Below the pieces are notes generated by a model. That model saw only the letters and a list, made by a program, of their open reading frames with translations, did no database searches and was not told the DNA's origin. DNA of 64,000 nucleotides from Actinotalea caeni (GTDB lineage Bacteria; Actinomycetota; Actinomycetes; Actinomycetales; Beutenbergiaceae). Location of the stretch: the NCBI RefSeq assembly GCF_009733795.1, contig NZ_WNXX01000006.1:1-64000 (forward strand), read 5' to 3'. Below are positions 16,362-24,795 of this stretch, one piece after another. The position numbers and the translations under genes are program-made. The first letter of the stretch is position 1. Every line of letters starts with the position of its first letter.

Positions 16362-16367
16362 TACCGT
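16362..16367 (+). promoter_or_regulatory. -10 box of a leaderless promoter
   Basis: TACCGT ends 6 nt before the GTG at 16374. Confidence 0.55.
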
Positions 16368-16373
16368 CGATCC

Positions 16374-17117
16374 GTGAGCTTCTACCCGGACGGGCAGCCC
16401 GACATCCCGAACCAGACCCCGGTCCCGGGCACGACACCGCCCGAGCAGCCGGGCCGCCGTCTCGCGCGCGCGCTGACGCGGACCGCCGTCATCAACGGCG
16501 TCGTGCTCCTGGTCGCGATCCTGCTCGCCTACGTCGTGCCGATCACCGACGACCCCGACACGGCGCTGACGATCGTCGTCGTGGCCGCGGTCGCGACCGC
16601 GCTGCACACCACCAGCGTCGTCATGAAGGAGAACAAGCGGCGGCAGGCCGGGCTCGGCGCGATCCCGGCGCCCCCGCCGCCCGGCGCGAGCGGCCGCGTG
16701 ACCGCCGGCCCGACCACGGCGCCCACACCCCCGGGCGCCGTCCCGCCCGGCACGCCCGACGGCGCCACCGCGCCCGGCATCCCCTACGGAGCCGCTGCAC
16801 CCGGTGCGACGGGCGCGAGCCCGTACCTCACCTCCGCGGGCGCGGGCCCGCAGGGCTTCGCGATGACGATCGAGGACGTCTTCACGATCACCGGCCGCGG
16901 CACGGTCGTCACGGGACGGGTCGGCAGCGGCCAGGTGCGCACCGGCCAGGCGGTCGCGGTCGTGCGCAACGGCCAGGTGGTGGCGGAGTCCACGATCGGC
17001 GGCGTCGAGATGTTCCGGAAGCTCACCGATGTCGCGAGCGCCGGCGAGAACGTCGGGCTGCTGCTCAGCGGGCTCAGCCGTTCCGACCTCCAGCGCGGCG
17101 ACGTCGTCTCCGCCTGA
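16374..17117 (+). CDS. Membrane protein with an isolated EF-Tu domain-2 module
   Basis: 247 residues. Residues about 1-30 are hydrophilic. Two membrane segments follow (VINGVVLLVAILLAYVVPIT and ALTIVVVAAVATALHTTSVV). A Pro/Gly/Thr-rich linker (about 100-150) leads to a C-terminal domain closely resembling EF-Tu domain 2: EDVFTITGRGTVVTGRV, VEMFRKLTDVASAGENVGLLL and LSRSDLQRGDVVS. EF-Tu has nearly these words where the beta barrel meets the aminoacyl-tRNA end. There is no GTPase domain: no P-loop, no NKxD. So the translation-factor barrel has been reused on a membrane anchor. Function unknown. It converges on the RND gene with 17 nt between stops. Confidence 0.8.
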   Translation: MSFYPDGQPDIPNQTPVPGTTPPEQPGRRLARALTRTAVINGVVLLVAILLAYVVPITDDPDTALTIVVVAAVATALHTTSVVMKENKRRQAGLGAIPAPPPPGASGRVTAGPTTAPTPPGAVPPGTPDGATAPGIPYGAAAPGATGASPYLTSAGAGPQGFAMTIEDVFTITGRGTVVTGRVGSGQVRTGQAVAVVRNGQVVAESTIGGVEMFRKLTDVASAGENVGLLLSGLSRSDLQRGDVVSA

Positions 17118-17134
17118 GCGCTCGGCGTGACCGC

Positions 17135-20100
17135 TCAGGTCGCGTCGGGCTCGGCGTCGGCCGCGTGCCGCGCGTGGCGACGGCGCGGCCCGCGCCCGTC
17201 GGCACCCCGGTCCTCGGTCGGCCCCGTCGCCCCGGTCGAGCCGGCCGAGGTGGCCTCGGCCGTGCCGTCGGAGTCCTCCGTCGTCGCGCCCCGGCGCGCC
17301 TCCCGGCGCTCGCGGCGCCGCTGCGCGCGGCGCTGACCGATCGTGTAGATCACCGGCACCAGCACGAGCGTCAGCAGCGTCGAGGAGAGCAGACCGCCGA
17401 TGACGACGATCGCGAGCGGCTGCGAGATGAACGCGCCGCCGCCTGTCACGCCGAACGCCATCGGTAGCAGCGCGAAGATCGTCGCGGCCGCGGTCATGAC
17501 GATCGGGCGGAGCCGCTTGCGAGCACCCTCCTCGACCGCCTCCTCCAGCGGCCGGCCGCGCGACCGGTACTGGTTGATGAGGTCGATGAGCACGATCGCG
17601 TTGGTCACGACGACGCCGACCAGCATGAGCATGCCGATGAGCGCGGGCACGCCGAGCGGGGTGTCGGTGACGAGCAGCCCCAGCAGCGCGCCGGTCGCCG
17701 CGAACGGGATCGACACCAGCAGGATGAGCGGCTGCGCGAGCGAGTTGAAAGTCGCGACGAGCACGATGTAGACGATCGCGATCGCGAGCACGAGCGCGAG
17801 ACCCAGGTCGGCGAAGGCGTCGGCCTGGTCGGCGGCGACACCGCCCACCTCGACCTCGGCGCCGCCCGGCAGCTCGAGGTCCTCGACCCGCTCGGTCAGC
17901 TCGCCCGTGAGGGTGCCGAGGTCGTCGCCGTCGGGCGTGACCGAGACGGTGACCGTGCGGCGGCCGTCGGTGCGGGTGATCGCCGACGCCGTCTGCACGA
18001 CCTCCACCTCCGCGACCGAGGCGAGCGGCACCACGCCCTCGGAGCCGGTGAGCGGCAGCGACTCCAGCTCGTCGAGGTCGGCCGGCGGCTCGGCGAACGC
18101 GGCCACCACGGTGACCTCCTCGCCGTCCAGCTCGATCGTGCCGACCTCGGCGTCGTTCATCGCGCCCGCGACCGTGCCGGCCACCGCGGTCTCGGTGAGA
18201 CCGGCCGCCGCGGCCGCCTCACGGTCGACCGTCACCTGCACGACCGGCTGGTCGGCGGCCAGCGTGGTGCTGATCTCGGCGACCCCGGGCGTGCCCTCGA
18301 CGGCGTCGGCGACCATCTGGCCGGCCTCGGTGAGCGCGTCGAGGTCGTCGGCGGAGACCACGAGGTCCACGGTGCTGCCGGCGAGCCCGGTGTCACCGCC
18401 GGAGACGCTGATGCCGGTGACCCGGTCGCCGACGAGCGGCTCGACCGCCGCCCGGACGTCGGCCTGCGCCCGGGTGCCGTCGGCATCCTCGTCGAGCGTG
18501 ATCGCGAACGTGGCCTGGTTGGCGCCGCCGCCCAGGATCGACTCGATGCCGCCCCCGGAGCCGATCGAGGTCTGCACGATCTCGACCTCGGGCAGCGCCA
18601 GCAGCGCCTCCTCGACCTCCTGCGCTGCGTCGTCCTTCGCCTGCAGCGACGTGCCCGGCTCGAACCGCTGGGTGACGGTGAGGGTGTTCTGGCCGCTGTC
18701 GCCGAGCAGGTTCGTCTGCAGCTGCGGCACGAGCGCGACCGTGCCGCCGAGCACCGCGACCGCGATCGCGAGCGCGACCACCGGGCGGCGCAGCGAGGCG
18801 CGCAGCAGCGGCAGGTAGGCCCGCTGCCACAGGCCGCGGCGCTCCTTCGCCTCCGCCTCCTCGCGCAGCCGGGCGGCCTCCTCGGGGTCGGTGGCCGACA
18901 CGCGGGAGCGCACGAACCAGTACGCGAGCACCGGGATGATCGTCAGCGACACGAACAGCGACGCCAGCATGCCGATCGCGACCGTGAGCGCGAACGGCCG
19001 GAACAGCTCGCCGACGAACCCGCCGACGAAGCCGATCGGGGCGAACACCGCGACCGTCGCGAGCGTCGCGGACGTGATCGCGCCGGCGACCTCCTTGACG
19101 GCGGTCGTGATCGCCGTCTTGCGCGGCTCGCCGTAGGAGAGGTGTCTCGAGATGTTCTCGATGACGACGATCGCGTCGTCGACCACGCGGCCGATCGAGA
19201 TCGTCAGCGCCGCCAGCGTCAGCAGGTTGAGGCTGTACCCCACGGCCTCCATGACGATGAAGGCGGTGAGCAGCGACAGCGGGATCGAGACCGCGGAGAC
19301 CAGCGTCGAGCGCACCGACGCCAGGAACAGCAGGATGACGACGACCGCGAACGCCAGCCCGAGGAGGCCCTCGGTCGTCAGGCCCTCGATCGACTCGGTG
19401 ATGAACGGCGCCTGGTCGAAGGTCACCGCGACCTCGACGCCCTGGGCGTCGAGCCGGTCGGCGAGGTCGGCGATCACCTGCTGGACGGCGTCGGACACCT
19501 CGACGACGTTGCCGTCCGGGGTCTTGGTGATCGCGATGCCCAGCGAGTCCTCGCCGTTGAGCCGCGACAGCGAGGTGGCGACGGCGGTGCCGTCGACGAC
19601 GTCCGCGACGTCGGCGAGCGTGACGGTGCTGCCGTCGGGCGCCGTCCCGACCGGCAGCGCCTCGAGGTCCGCCACGCGGGTGATCGGGGTGCCGACCTGC
19701 AGCGCGAGGGAGTCCTCGCCCGAGGTGAGGGTGCCCGCCGGCAGCCGGACGCCGTAGTCGTCGAGGACCTCGAGCACCGCGTCGGGCGTCAGCCCGGCCG
19801 CCAGCAGCGCGGGCATGTCGACGTCGAGCCGCACCTCGCGCTCGGCCTGGCCGGTCACGGTGACCGACCGGACGCCGTCGAGGTCGCTGATCTCGGGCAC
19901 CACGATGTCCTCGATCACGCCGGCGAGGTCGTCGAGGCTCTCGCCGCCCGAGGCGGCGAGCTGCACGACCGGAAGGTCGTCGATCGAGCCCGCGAAGATC
20001 GAGGTCTCGACGTCGTCGGGCAGCTGCGAGGAGACCGTGTCGACGGCGGAGCGCAGGTCGGCCAGCGCCGTCGGCATGTCGGTGCCGTAACGGAACATGA

Positions 20101-20380
20101 CCGTGCTGGTGGAGACGTTGCTGCCGGCGCTGGAGGAGAGCTCCTCGATGCCGTCGACGCCCTCGATCGCGTCCTCGAGAACGGTGGTGACGCGGTCCTC
20201 GACCACCTCGGGCGACGCGCCCGGGTAGGTGCCGATGACGACCGCGGCCGGGAAGCTGATCGAGGGGATCAGCTCCTGCCGCAGCGACGTGAGGCTGACC
20301 GCGCCCAGCAGCGCGATCGCCGCGGTGATGAGGGCGGTGAGGGCGCGGCGGTTCAGCGAGAAGCGTGCGATGTGGTGCAC
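17135..20380 (-). CDS. AcrB/HAE1-type RND efflux permease
   Basis: 1081 residues with the RND plan: one N-terminal membrane segment (LTALITAAIALLGAVSL), a large exterior loop, six segments, a second loop, five segments. Proton-relay and family motifs include GRVVDDAIVVIENISRHL in segment 4 and GVVVTNAIVLIDLINQY near segment 10. The exterior loops begin with PSISFPAAVVIGTYPGASPE as in HAE1 pumps, not MmpL. No adaptor or outer-membrane partner is encoded nearby, as expected for a monoderm. A charged Glu/Arg/Thr-rich tail of about 50 residues ends the protein. It lies behind a marR gene on the same strand, with an operator-like dyad just before its start, so drug- or metabolite-inducible export is likely. 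Confidence 0.9.
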   Translation of the reverse strand: MHHIARFSLNRRALTALITAAIALLGAVSLTSLRQELIPSISFPAAVVIGTYPGASPEVVEDRVTTVLEDAIEGVDGIEELSSSAGSNVSTSTVMFRYGTDMPTALADLRSAVDTVSSQLPDDVETSIFAGSIDDLPVVQLAASGGESLDDLAGVIEDIVVPEISDLDGVRSVTVTGQAEREVRLDVDMPALLAAGLTPDAVLEVLDDYGVRLPAGTLTSGEDSLALQVGTPITRVADLEALPVGTAPDGSTVTLADVADVVDGTAVATSLSRLNGEDSLGIAITKTPDGNVVEVSDAVQQVIADLADRLDAQGVEVAVTFDQAPFITESIEGLTTEGLLGLAFAVVVILLFLASVRSTLVSAVSIPLSLLTAFIVMEAVGYSLNLLTLAALTISIGRVVDDAIVVIENISRHLSYGEPRKTAITTAVKEVAGAITSATLATVAVFAPIGFVGGFVGELFRPFALTVAIGMLASLFVSLTIIPVLAYWFVRSRVSATDPEEAARLREEAEAKERRGLWQRAYLPLLRASLRRPVVALAIAVAVLGGTVALVPQLQTNLLGDSGQNTLTVTQRFEPGTSLQAKDDAAQEVEEALLALPEVEIVQTSIGSGGGIESILGGGANQATFAITLDEDADGTRAQADVRAAVEPLVGDRVTGISVSGGDTGLAGSTVDLVVSADDLDALTEAGQMVADAVEGTPGVAEISTTLAADQPVVQVTVDREAAAAAGLTETAVAGTVAGAMNDAEVGTIELDGEEVTVVAAFAEPPADLDELESLPLTGSEGVVPLASVAEVEVVQTASAITRTDGRRTVTVSVTPDGDDLGTLTGELTERVEDLELPGGAEVEVGGVAADQADAFADLGLALVLAIAIVYIVLVATFNSLAQPLILLVSIPFAATGALLGLLVTDTPLGVPALIGMLMLVGVVVTNAIVLIDLINQYRSRGRPLEEAVEEGARKRLRPIVMTAAATIFALLPMAFGVTGGGAFISQPLAIVVIGGLLSSTLLTLVLVPVIYTIGQRRAQRRRERREARRGATTEDSDGTAEATSAGSTGATGPTEDRGADGRGPRRRHARHAADAEPDAT

Positions 20381-20414
20381 GGCGGGCTCCAGGGTGGCGG
20401 GTCCAGGGCGATGG

Positions 20415-20429
20415 TTAGGTTAACCCGAA
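20415..20429 (-). promoter_or_regulatory. MarR-type operator overlapping a -10 box
   Basis: TTAGGTTAACCCGAA, a dyad centred on GGTTAACC, 35 nt before the RND start. On the minus strand it contains TAACCT, a plausible -10 box. The adjacent MarR protein is the likely ligand. Confidence 0.5.
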
Positions 20430-20501
20430 GCAGTTGGTCGGCATTCCGCGCGTTCGAGGGGCGCGGGTGGTCGGGCCACGTCGAGACGGGAGTCCGGCTG
20501 G

Positions 20502-20954
20502 TCAGTCGTCGCCGGTCGACCCGGTCACCGCGCGGCGCATGACGTCGGAGGCTCGGCTGAGCAGCTCGAGGTCGTCGTCGGTGAGCCGCGCGAGGATCTC
20601 GTCGTCGATCGCCGTCGGGCCGATGACGGCGTCGCGCCACGCCTGCACGCCGGCGGGGGTGGCGTGCACGATCCGCGCCCGGCCGTCGTCGGGGTCGGGG
20701 CGCCGCTCGGCGAGCCCGGCCGCGACCAGCCCGTCGACGAGTCCGGTGACCGTGGCAGCCGAGACGTCGAGCGCGCGCGCCAGGTCGCCGGCGGCCTGCG
20801 GGCCGAGCGCGTCCAGCACCACCAGCGCGTGCAGCCGGGCCGCGGACAGCCGGCTCTCCAGCAGCTGCTCCAGCCGCTGCCGCACCATCGCCAGCGCCAT
20901 CGCCTGCTGGTTCTCGGCGATGCGCGCGAGCAGCGCCGCGCGGTCGGTGGTCAT
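20502..20954 (-). CDS. MarR family transcriptional regulator
   Basis: 150 residues with a winged helix: AAGDLARALDVSAATVTGLV (HTH, recognition helix VSAATVTGLVDGL) and wing ERRPDPDDGRARIVHATPAG. It lies 121 nt upstream of the RND pump on the same strand, the usual arrangement of a MarR repressor with its target. The gap carries a GGTTAACC dyad at 20415-20429. The gene itself seems to be expressed from TAGTCT (20963-20968), 8 nt before the ATG. Confidence 0.88.
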   Translation of the reverse strand: MTTDRAALLARIAENQQAMALAMVRQRLEQLLESRLSAARLHALVVLDALGPQAAGDLARALDVSAATVTGLVDGLVAAGLAERRPDPDDGRARIVHATPAGVQAWRDAVIGPTAIDDEILARLTDDDLELLSRASDVMRRAVTGSTGDD

Positions 20955-20962
20955 GGCTGGTG

Positions 20963-20968
20963 AGACTA
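20963..20968 (-). promoter_or_regulatory. -10 box of a leaderless or near-leaderless promoter (marR)
   Basis: TAGTCT on the minus strand, 8 nt before the ATG at 20954. Confidence 0.45.
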
Positions 20969-20990
20969 GCTCTCGGGTCGTCGCCGCCGG

Positions 20991-21749
20991 TCAGCGCCCG
21001 CGGGCGGCGGCGCGCGCCGCGAGCCCGTCCGGCACCAGCCGCAGCAGTGCGACGATCGCCTTGTACCGCGTCGACGGCACGCTCAGGGCCTTGCCGCGGT
21101 CGAGGTCGCGCAGCGACTCCGCGACGACGTCGCGCGCCTCGAGCCACAGCCACCGCGGGACGCCCTCCTGGCCGGGCGGCAGCCCGAGGCGCGCGTGGAA
21201 GTCGGTGTGCGTGTAGCCCGGGCAGACGGCGGTGATCGTGACGCCGTCGCGCCGGTAGGCGGTGCTCGCCCAGCGGCTCAGGCTGACCTGCCACATCTTC
21301 GCCGCCGCGTAGGTGGAGCGTGGCGTGAACGCCGCGACCGAGGCGACGTTGAGGATCGCGCCGCGCCGACGGGCCCGCATGCCCGGCAGCGCGGCGTGGA
21401 TGAGGCGCATCGGCACCTCGGTGTGGATGCGGTGGTGCCGGACCTCGTCCTCGATCGGGTTGTCGTGGAAGGCGAGGCTCATCCCGTAGCCGGCGTTGTT
21501 GACGAGCACGTCGACGGGCCGGTCGGTCTCCCGCAACCGCTCCTCGACGCGGGCGAGCTGGTCGGGCTCGAGCAGGTCCGCGGCCAGCACCTCGACGTCG
21601 ACGCCGCGCGGGCGCAGCTCGCCCGCCAGCGTCTCGAGCGCGTCGGTGCTGCGCGCCACCAGCACCAGGTCGTTGCCGCGCGCCGCCAGCTGTCGCGCGT
21701 ACTCGGCCCCCAGACCGGAGCTCGCCCCGGTGATCAACGCCCTCGTCAT
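20991..21749 (-). CDS. Short-chain dehydrogenase/reductase (SDR)
   Basis: 252-residue Rossmann-fold NAD(P)-dependent oxidoreductase of the classical SDR type. Cofactor loop TGASSGLG (7-14), NNAGYG after strand 4, and the catalytic set Ser (LNVASVAAF) plus Tyr-x3-Lys in STYAAAKMW. The region after it (CPGYTHTDFH) and the C-terminal helix resemble fatty-acyl/long-chain SDRs (DltE/YqjQ-like). Substrate not assignable. Leaderless start: TAGGGT at 21756-21761, 6 nt before the ATG. The marR gene follows on the same strand 36 nt downstream but has its own -10. Confidence 0.88.
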   Translation of the reverse strand: MTRALITGASSGLGAEYARQLAARGNDLVLVARSTDALETLAGELRPRGVDVEVLAADLLEPDQLARVEERLRETDRPVDVLVNNAGYGMSLAFHDNPIEDEVRHHRIHTEVPMRLIHAALPGMRARRRGAILNVASVAAFTPRSTYAAAKMWQVSLSRWASTAYRRDGVTITAVCPGYTHTDFHARLGLPPGQEGVPRWLWLEARDVVAESLRDLDRGKALSVPSTRYKAIVALLRLVPDGLAARAAARGR

Positions 21750-21755
21750 GGCGGC

Positions 21756-21761
21756 ACCCTA
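21756..21761 (-). promoter_or_regulatory. -10 box of a leaderless promoter (SDR gene)
   Basis: TAGGGT on the minus strand, 6 nt before the ATG at 21749. Confidence 0.6.
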
Positions 21762-21885
21762 CGGCCGCACGGGCCGGGACCGGTGCGGCCCCGGTCGTGA
21801 CGGAGCTGTGGAGGTCGCGCGCTGATGCGCGGGAGCCGGGCCGGTCGCAGCGGTCGGCGACCGACGGCGGTGCTTGGCTGCTCGC

Positions 21886-22266
21886 GTGAGTGCACCGAGC
21901 AGGGCGCGTGCCGCCGTCGTCCTCGTCGTCGCGGTCGTCGTCGGGCTCGGTGTGCAGCCGTGGCGCGAGCTCGCCTGGACCGACCCGGCCGGCACCCTCG
22001 CCTACGCCGCGGCCGCCGTCGGGGCGGTGGCGCTGCTGGTGCCGCGCCGCGGCGCGTTGCTGCCCGGGGTCGTCGGCACCGGACTGGCGTGCGCGGTCGA
22101 GGTCGCGCAGCTGAGCGGTGTGCCCGCGACGCTGGCCGAGCGGGTGCCGCCGCTCGCGCTGCTGCTCGGCAGCCGCTTCAGCGCGCTCGACCTCGCGCTG
22201 CTGGTGCTGGGCGGCGCGTTCGCGACCCTCGCGCTGTCGGTGCGTGCACCTAGCCTGCGAGGATGA
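21886..22266 (+). CDS. Small DUF2809-like membrane protein
   Basis: 126 residues, almost entirely hydrophobic, about four membrane segments (AAVVLVVAVVVGLGVQPWRE, GTLAYAAAAVGAVALLV, GVVGTGLACAVEVAQLSGV, LDLALLVLGGAFATLAL). The pattern with EVAQLSG and SRFSALDLALLVLGG resembles DUF2809 proteins. Function unknown. The GTG at 21886 gives a compact N-terminus ending in SRARAA before the first segment. The stop overlaps the next ATG (ATGA), coupling it to the VOC gene. Confidence 0.75.
   Translation: MSAPSRARAAVVLVVAVVVGLGVQPWRELAWTDPAGTLAYAAAAVGAVALLVPRRGALLPGVVGTGLACAVEVAQLSGVPATLAERVPPLALLLGSRFSALDLALLVLGGAFATLALSVRAPSLRG
22251..22256 (+). promoter_or_regulatory. Internal -10 box before the VOC gene
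   Basis: TAGCCT lies 6 nt before the ATG at 22263, inside the end of the preceding gene. It could give a second, leaderless transcript for the VOC gene. Confidence 0.4.
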
Positions 22267-22985
22267 CTGGTCTCGGGCTGCACCTGGAGTGTCTCGTCGT
22301 CGACGCCTACGACCCGGACCGGCTGTCGCGGTTCTGGTCGCACGTCCTGGAGCTGCCCGTCGTCGAGTCCTCGCCGGGCGGCACCCGGCTGGGCTACCCG
22401 GGGCTGCCGGACTTCTTCGTCGACGTCGTGCGCTCGCCCGACCGTGCGGCACGGCCGCACCGGATCCACCTCGACGTCTACGCCGGGAGTCGCCGGGACG
22501 AGGTGGTGGAGCGTGCCCTCGCGGCCGGCGCCACGCACCTCGACATCGGCCAGCGCGACGTGCCGTGGGTGGTGCTCGCGGACCCGGAGGACTACGCGTT
22601 CTGCGTGATGCCGGAGCGGGAGGTCTATCGCGACACCGGCCCGATCGGCGGGCTGCCGCTCGACGCCGACGACATCCCGGCCGCCACCGAGTTCTGGCTC
22701 GCGGCCTCCGACTGGGTCGCCGACGACCACCAGCCGCACACGCTGCGGCACCCCTCGCGCACCGGACCGATGCTCGCGTTCACCGAGCCGGTCGAGCCGA
22801 AGCGTGGCAAGAACCCGCTCCACCTCGACCTGCGGGTGCCCGCCGGCGTCGATCACGAGGACGCGCTCGCGGGCCTGCTCGACCTCGGCGCCCGCCGCCT
22901 CGACCACGACTGGGGCGAGCTGCCCTGGACCGTGCTCGTCGACCCCGGCAACAACGAGTTCTGCCTGCTGCCGCCGCTGGACTGA
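22263..22985 (+). CDS. Two-module VOC (glyoxalase-like) protein
   Basis: 240 residues made of two glyoxalase/bleomycin-resistance modules. Module one runs LECLVVDAYDPDRLSRFWSH to WVVLADPEDYAFCVMP; module two ends WTVLVDPGNNEFCLLPP. This matches the Glyoxalase_6-type pair common in actinobacteria. His at HRIHLDV and HLDLRV could be metal ligands, but the set is incomplete, so the activity is uncertain. ATGA overlap with the upstream membrane-protein gene. The acylphosphatase gene follows after 47 nt. Confidence 0.82.
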   Translation: MTGLGLHLECLVVDAYDPDRLSRFWSHVLELPVVESSPGGTRLGYPGLPDFFVDVVRSPDRAARPHRIHLDVYAGSRRDEVVERALAAGATHLDIGQRDVPWVVLADPEDYAFCVMPEREVYRDTGPIGGLPLDADDIPAATEFWLAASDWVADDHQPHTLRHPSRTGPMLAFTEPVEPKRGKNPLHLDLRVPAGVDHEDALAGLLDLGARRLDHDWGELPWTVLVDPGNNEFCLLPPLD

Positions 22986-23020
22986 CCACCCGGCGTCTCG
23001 CACCGGTGGGTGGGTCACGG

Positions 23021-23026
23021 CACGAT
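23021..23026 (+). promoter_or_regulatory. -10 box of a leaderless promoter (acylphosphatase)
   Basis: CACGAT ends 6 nt before the ATG at 23033. Confidence 0.45.
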
Positions 23027-23032
23027 GGAGCC

Positions 23033-23308
23033 ATGAGACGCGTGCGGGTCGTCGTCCGCGGCCGGGTCCAGGGAGTCGGGTACCGCTACGGCATGCTTCG
23101 TCGCGCGACCGCGCTCGGCGCGGTGGGCTGGGTGCGCAACCGCCGCGACGGCACGGTCGAGGCCGAGATGGAGGGCACGGCCGACCAGGTCGAGGCGCTG
23201 ATCGCCTGGGCGCACGAGGGCCCGCCGGCAGCACGCGTCGACGCCGTCGACGTCACCGACCTCGACCCCACGGGGGAGCAGGGTTTCGTCACCCGCGAGA
23301 CGCTCTGA
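23033..23308 (+). CDS. acyP: Acylphosphatase
   Basis: 91-residue enzyme hydrolysing acyl phosphates such as carbamoyl or 1,3-bisphosphoglycerate. The alpha/beta sandwich signature VRGRVQGVGYRYG (about 8-20) holds the phosphate-binding loop with the active Arg, and GWVRNRRDGTVE (about 31-42) holds the catalytic Asn. The length is standard. The ATG at 23033 is in frame and preceded by a -10-like box at 6 nt; an earlier ATG at 23025 is out of frame. Confidence 0.93.
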   Translation: MRRVRVVVRGRVQGVGYRYGMLRRATALGAVGWVRNRRDGTVEAEMEGTADQVEALIAWAHEGPPAARVDAVDVTDLDPTGEQGFVTRETL

Positions 23309-23482
23309 GGCCGACCTCCTCAGCGGAGAGAGACCCGGTCCGCCGGATACGGCACGACCTGCTGGCCCCGGCCGAGGACGGACCGGCAGCGCGTGACCTC
23401 CGACGGCGTGGCGCGTGCGGTCGGGACGTGCGCGCCACTGCGCCGTCCTAGCCTGTGCGAGAGAGACGCAGGGGGAGATGAC

Positions 23483-24109
23483 ATGGCCGCACGGTTCAAC
23501 CCACCACCGGGCTGGCCGGTGCCCCCGCCCGGGTGGACGCCTCCCGACGGCTGGCAGCCGGACCCCACCTGGCCTCCGGCGCCTCCGGGATGGCAGTTCT
23601 GGGTCGAGGACGCCTACGTGCAGCCCAGCGCGGCGAGCGGTGCGGCCGGCTGGGCACGCCGTCCCTGGCTGATCGCCGGGGCAGCCGTGGCCATCCTCCT
23701 GTTCGGCATCGCGATCGGCTCCGGGGGTCGCTCGGGCGGCGGTGACGTCGACGAGCCGCCGACGGCGTTCGCCGCGACGGAGACGACCGCCCAGGAGACG
23801 GCCGAGCCCGACGCGACGACGACGCCGGCCGCCGACCCGGACGACCCAGACGACGAGCCGACCGAGGACGAGCCCGACACCTTCGAGATGCCGGACCTCG
23901 TGGGCCTGAACCTGCAGTACGCCCAGGACACGCTCCAGGCCCTCGGGTCCTACTCGCTCGACCAGGAGGACGCCTCGGGCCTCGACCGGTTCCAGGTGAA
24001 CGACTCGAACTGGAAGGTCTGTCGCCAGGACCCGGAGGCAGGCACCGAGATCCCCACCGACACGCTGGTGACCCTCTGGTCGGTCAAGCTCGACGAGACC
24101 TGCCCTTAG
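23483..24109 (+). CDS. Membrane-anchored PASTA-domain protein
   Basis: 208 residues in four parts: a Pro/Trp-rich cytoplasmic head with repeated PPGW and DGWQPDP words (about 1-45), one membrane segment (WLIAGAAVAILLFGIAIGSG, about 64-83), an acidic Thr/Glu/Asp linker (about 90-135), and one extracellular PASTA-like domain (MPDLVGLNLQYAQDTLQALG onward) with two Cys that may pair. PASTA domains bind peptidoglycan fragments in PknB-type kinases; here no kinase domain is attached. The head resembles DUF2510-type WW-like modules. GGGGGAG stands before the ATG. Confidence 0.82.
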   Translation: MAARFNPPPGWPVPPPGWTPPDGWQPDPTWPPAPPGWQFWVEDAYVQPSAASGAAGWARRPWLIAGAAVAILLFGIAIGSGGRSGGGDVDEPPTAFAATETTAQETAEPDATTTPAADPDDPDDEPTEDEPDTFEMPDLVGLNLQYAQDTLQALGSYSLDQEDASGLDRFQVNDSNWKVCRQDPEAGTEIPTDTLVTLWSVKLDETCP

Positions 24110-24129
24110 GCGGATCGGGGCCGTCCCGC

Positions 24130-24795
24130 TCAGCCGGGCGTCGCGAGACCGGTCTGATAGGCGACGACGACCGCCTGCACGCGGTCGCGGGCGCCGAGCT
24201 TGGCGAGCACGTTGCCGACGTGCGTCTTCACGGTGGTGGCCGACAGCACCAGGCGCTCGGCGATCTCGGTGTTCGACAGGCCCTCCGCCATCAGCTGCAG
24301 CACCTCGCGCTCGCGGGGCGTCAGCCCGGCCAGACGGTCGTCCGCGCGTGGCTCGGCCGGGTCGCCGGCGGGCAGCTTGTCGGCCATGAGGTCGAGCATG
24401 CGGCGCGTCGCCCGCGGTGCGACGACCGCGTCGCCGCGGGCGACCGTGCGGATCGCCGCGACCAGCTCGGCGGGCTCGGCGTTCTTGAGCAGGAAGCCGC
24501 TCGCCCCGGCGCGCAGCGCGCCGAACGCGTACTCGTCGAGGTCGAACGTCGTCAGCACCAGCACGCGCGTGCTTGGGTGGGCCGCGACGATCTGCTCGGT
24601 CGCGGTGATGCCGTCGCCACCCGGCATCCGCACGTCCATGAGCACGACGTCGGGTCGGAGGGCGCGGACCTGCTCGACGGCGACCCGGCCGTCGGCCGCC
24701 TCGCCCACCACCTCGAGGTCCGGCTCGGCCTGCAGCACCATCCGGAAGCCCTTGCGCAGCAGCGCGTGGTCGTCGACCAGCAGCACGGTCGTCAT
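24130..24795 (-). CDS. NarL/LuxR-family response regulator
   Basis: 221 residues: receiver domain with acidic pair DD (8-9), phospho-acceptor Asp54 in VLMDVRMPGGDG and Lys in FLLKNAEP, then a LuxR-type HTH (LTPREREVLQLMAEGLSNTE, ATTVKTHVGNVLAKLGARDR). Partner of the histidine kinase directly upstream (ATGA overlap). The last gene of the five-gene ABC/two-component operon, so it probably regulates that exporter or envelope-stress genes. Confidence 0.93.
   Translation of the reverse strand: MTTVLLVDDHALLRKGFRMVLQAEPDLEVVGEAADGRVAVEQVRALRPDVVLMDVRMPGGDGITATEQIVAAHPSTRVLVLTTFDLDEYAFGALRAGASGFLLKNAEPAELVAAIRTVARGDAVVAPRATRRMLDLMADKLPAGDPAEPRADDRLAGLTPREREVLQLMAEGLSNTEIAERLVLSATTVKTHVGNVLAKLGARDRVQAVVVAYQTGLATPG

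Larger units (their letters stand above)
16075..16373. other. Divergent intergenic region
   Basis: 299 nt between the LLM oxidoreductase and the EF-Tu-module gene. It holds one promoter in each direction (described separately). I see no small gene, tRNA or repeat. Confidence 0.6.

Noticed and set aside
16374-17117. Truncated tuf pseudogene
   Set aside because: The frame is intact, has its own promoter and membrane segments, and lacks any remnant of the GTPase domain.
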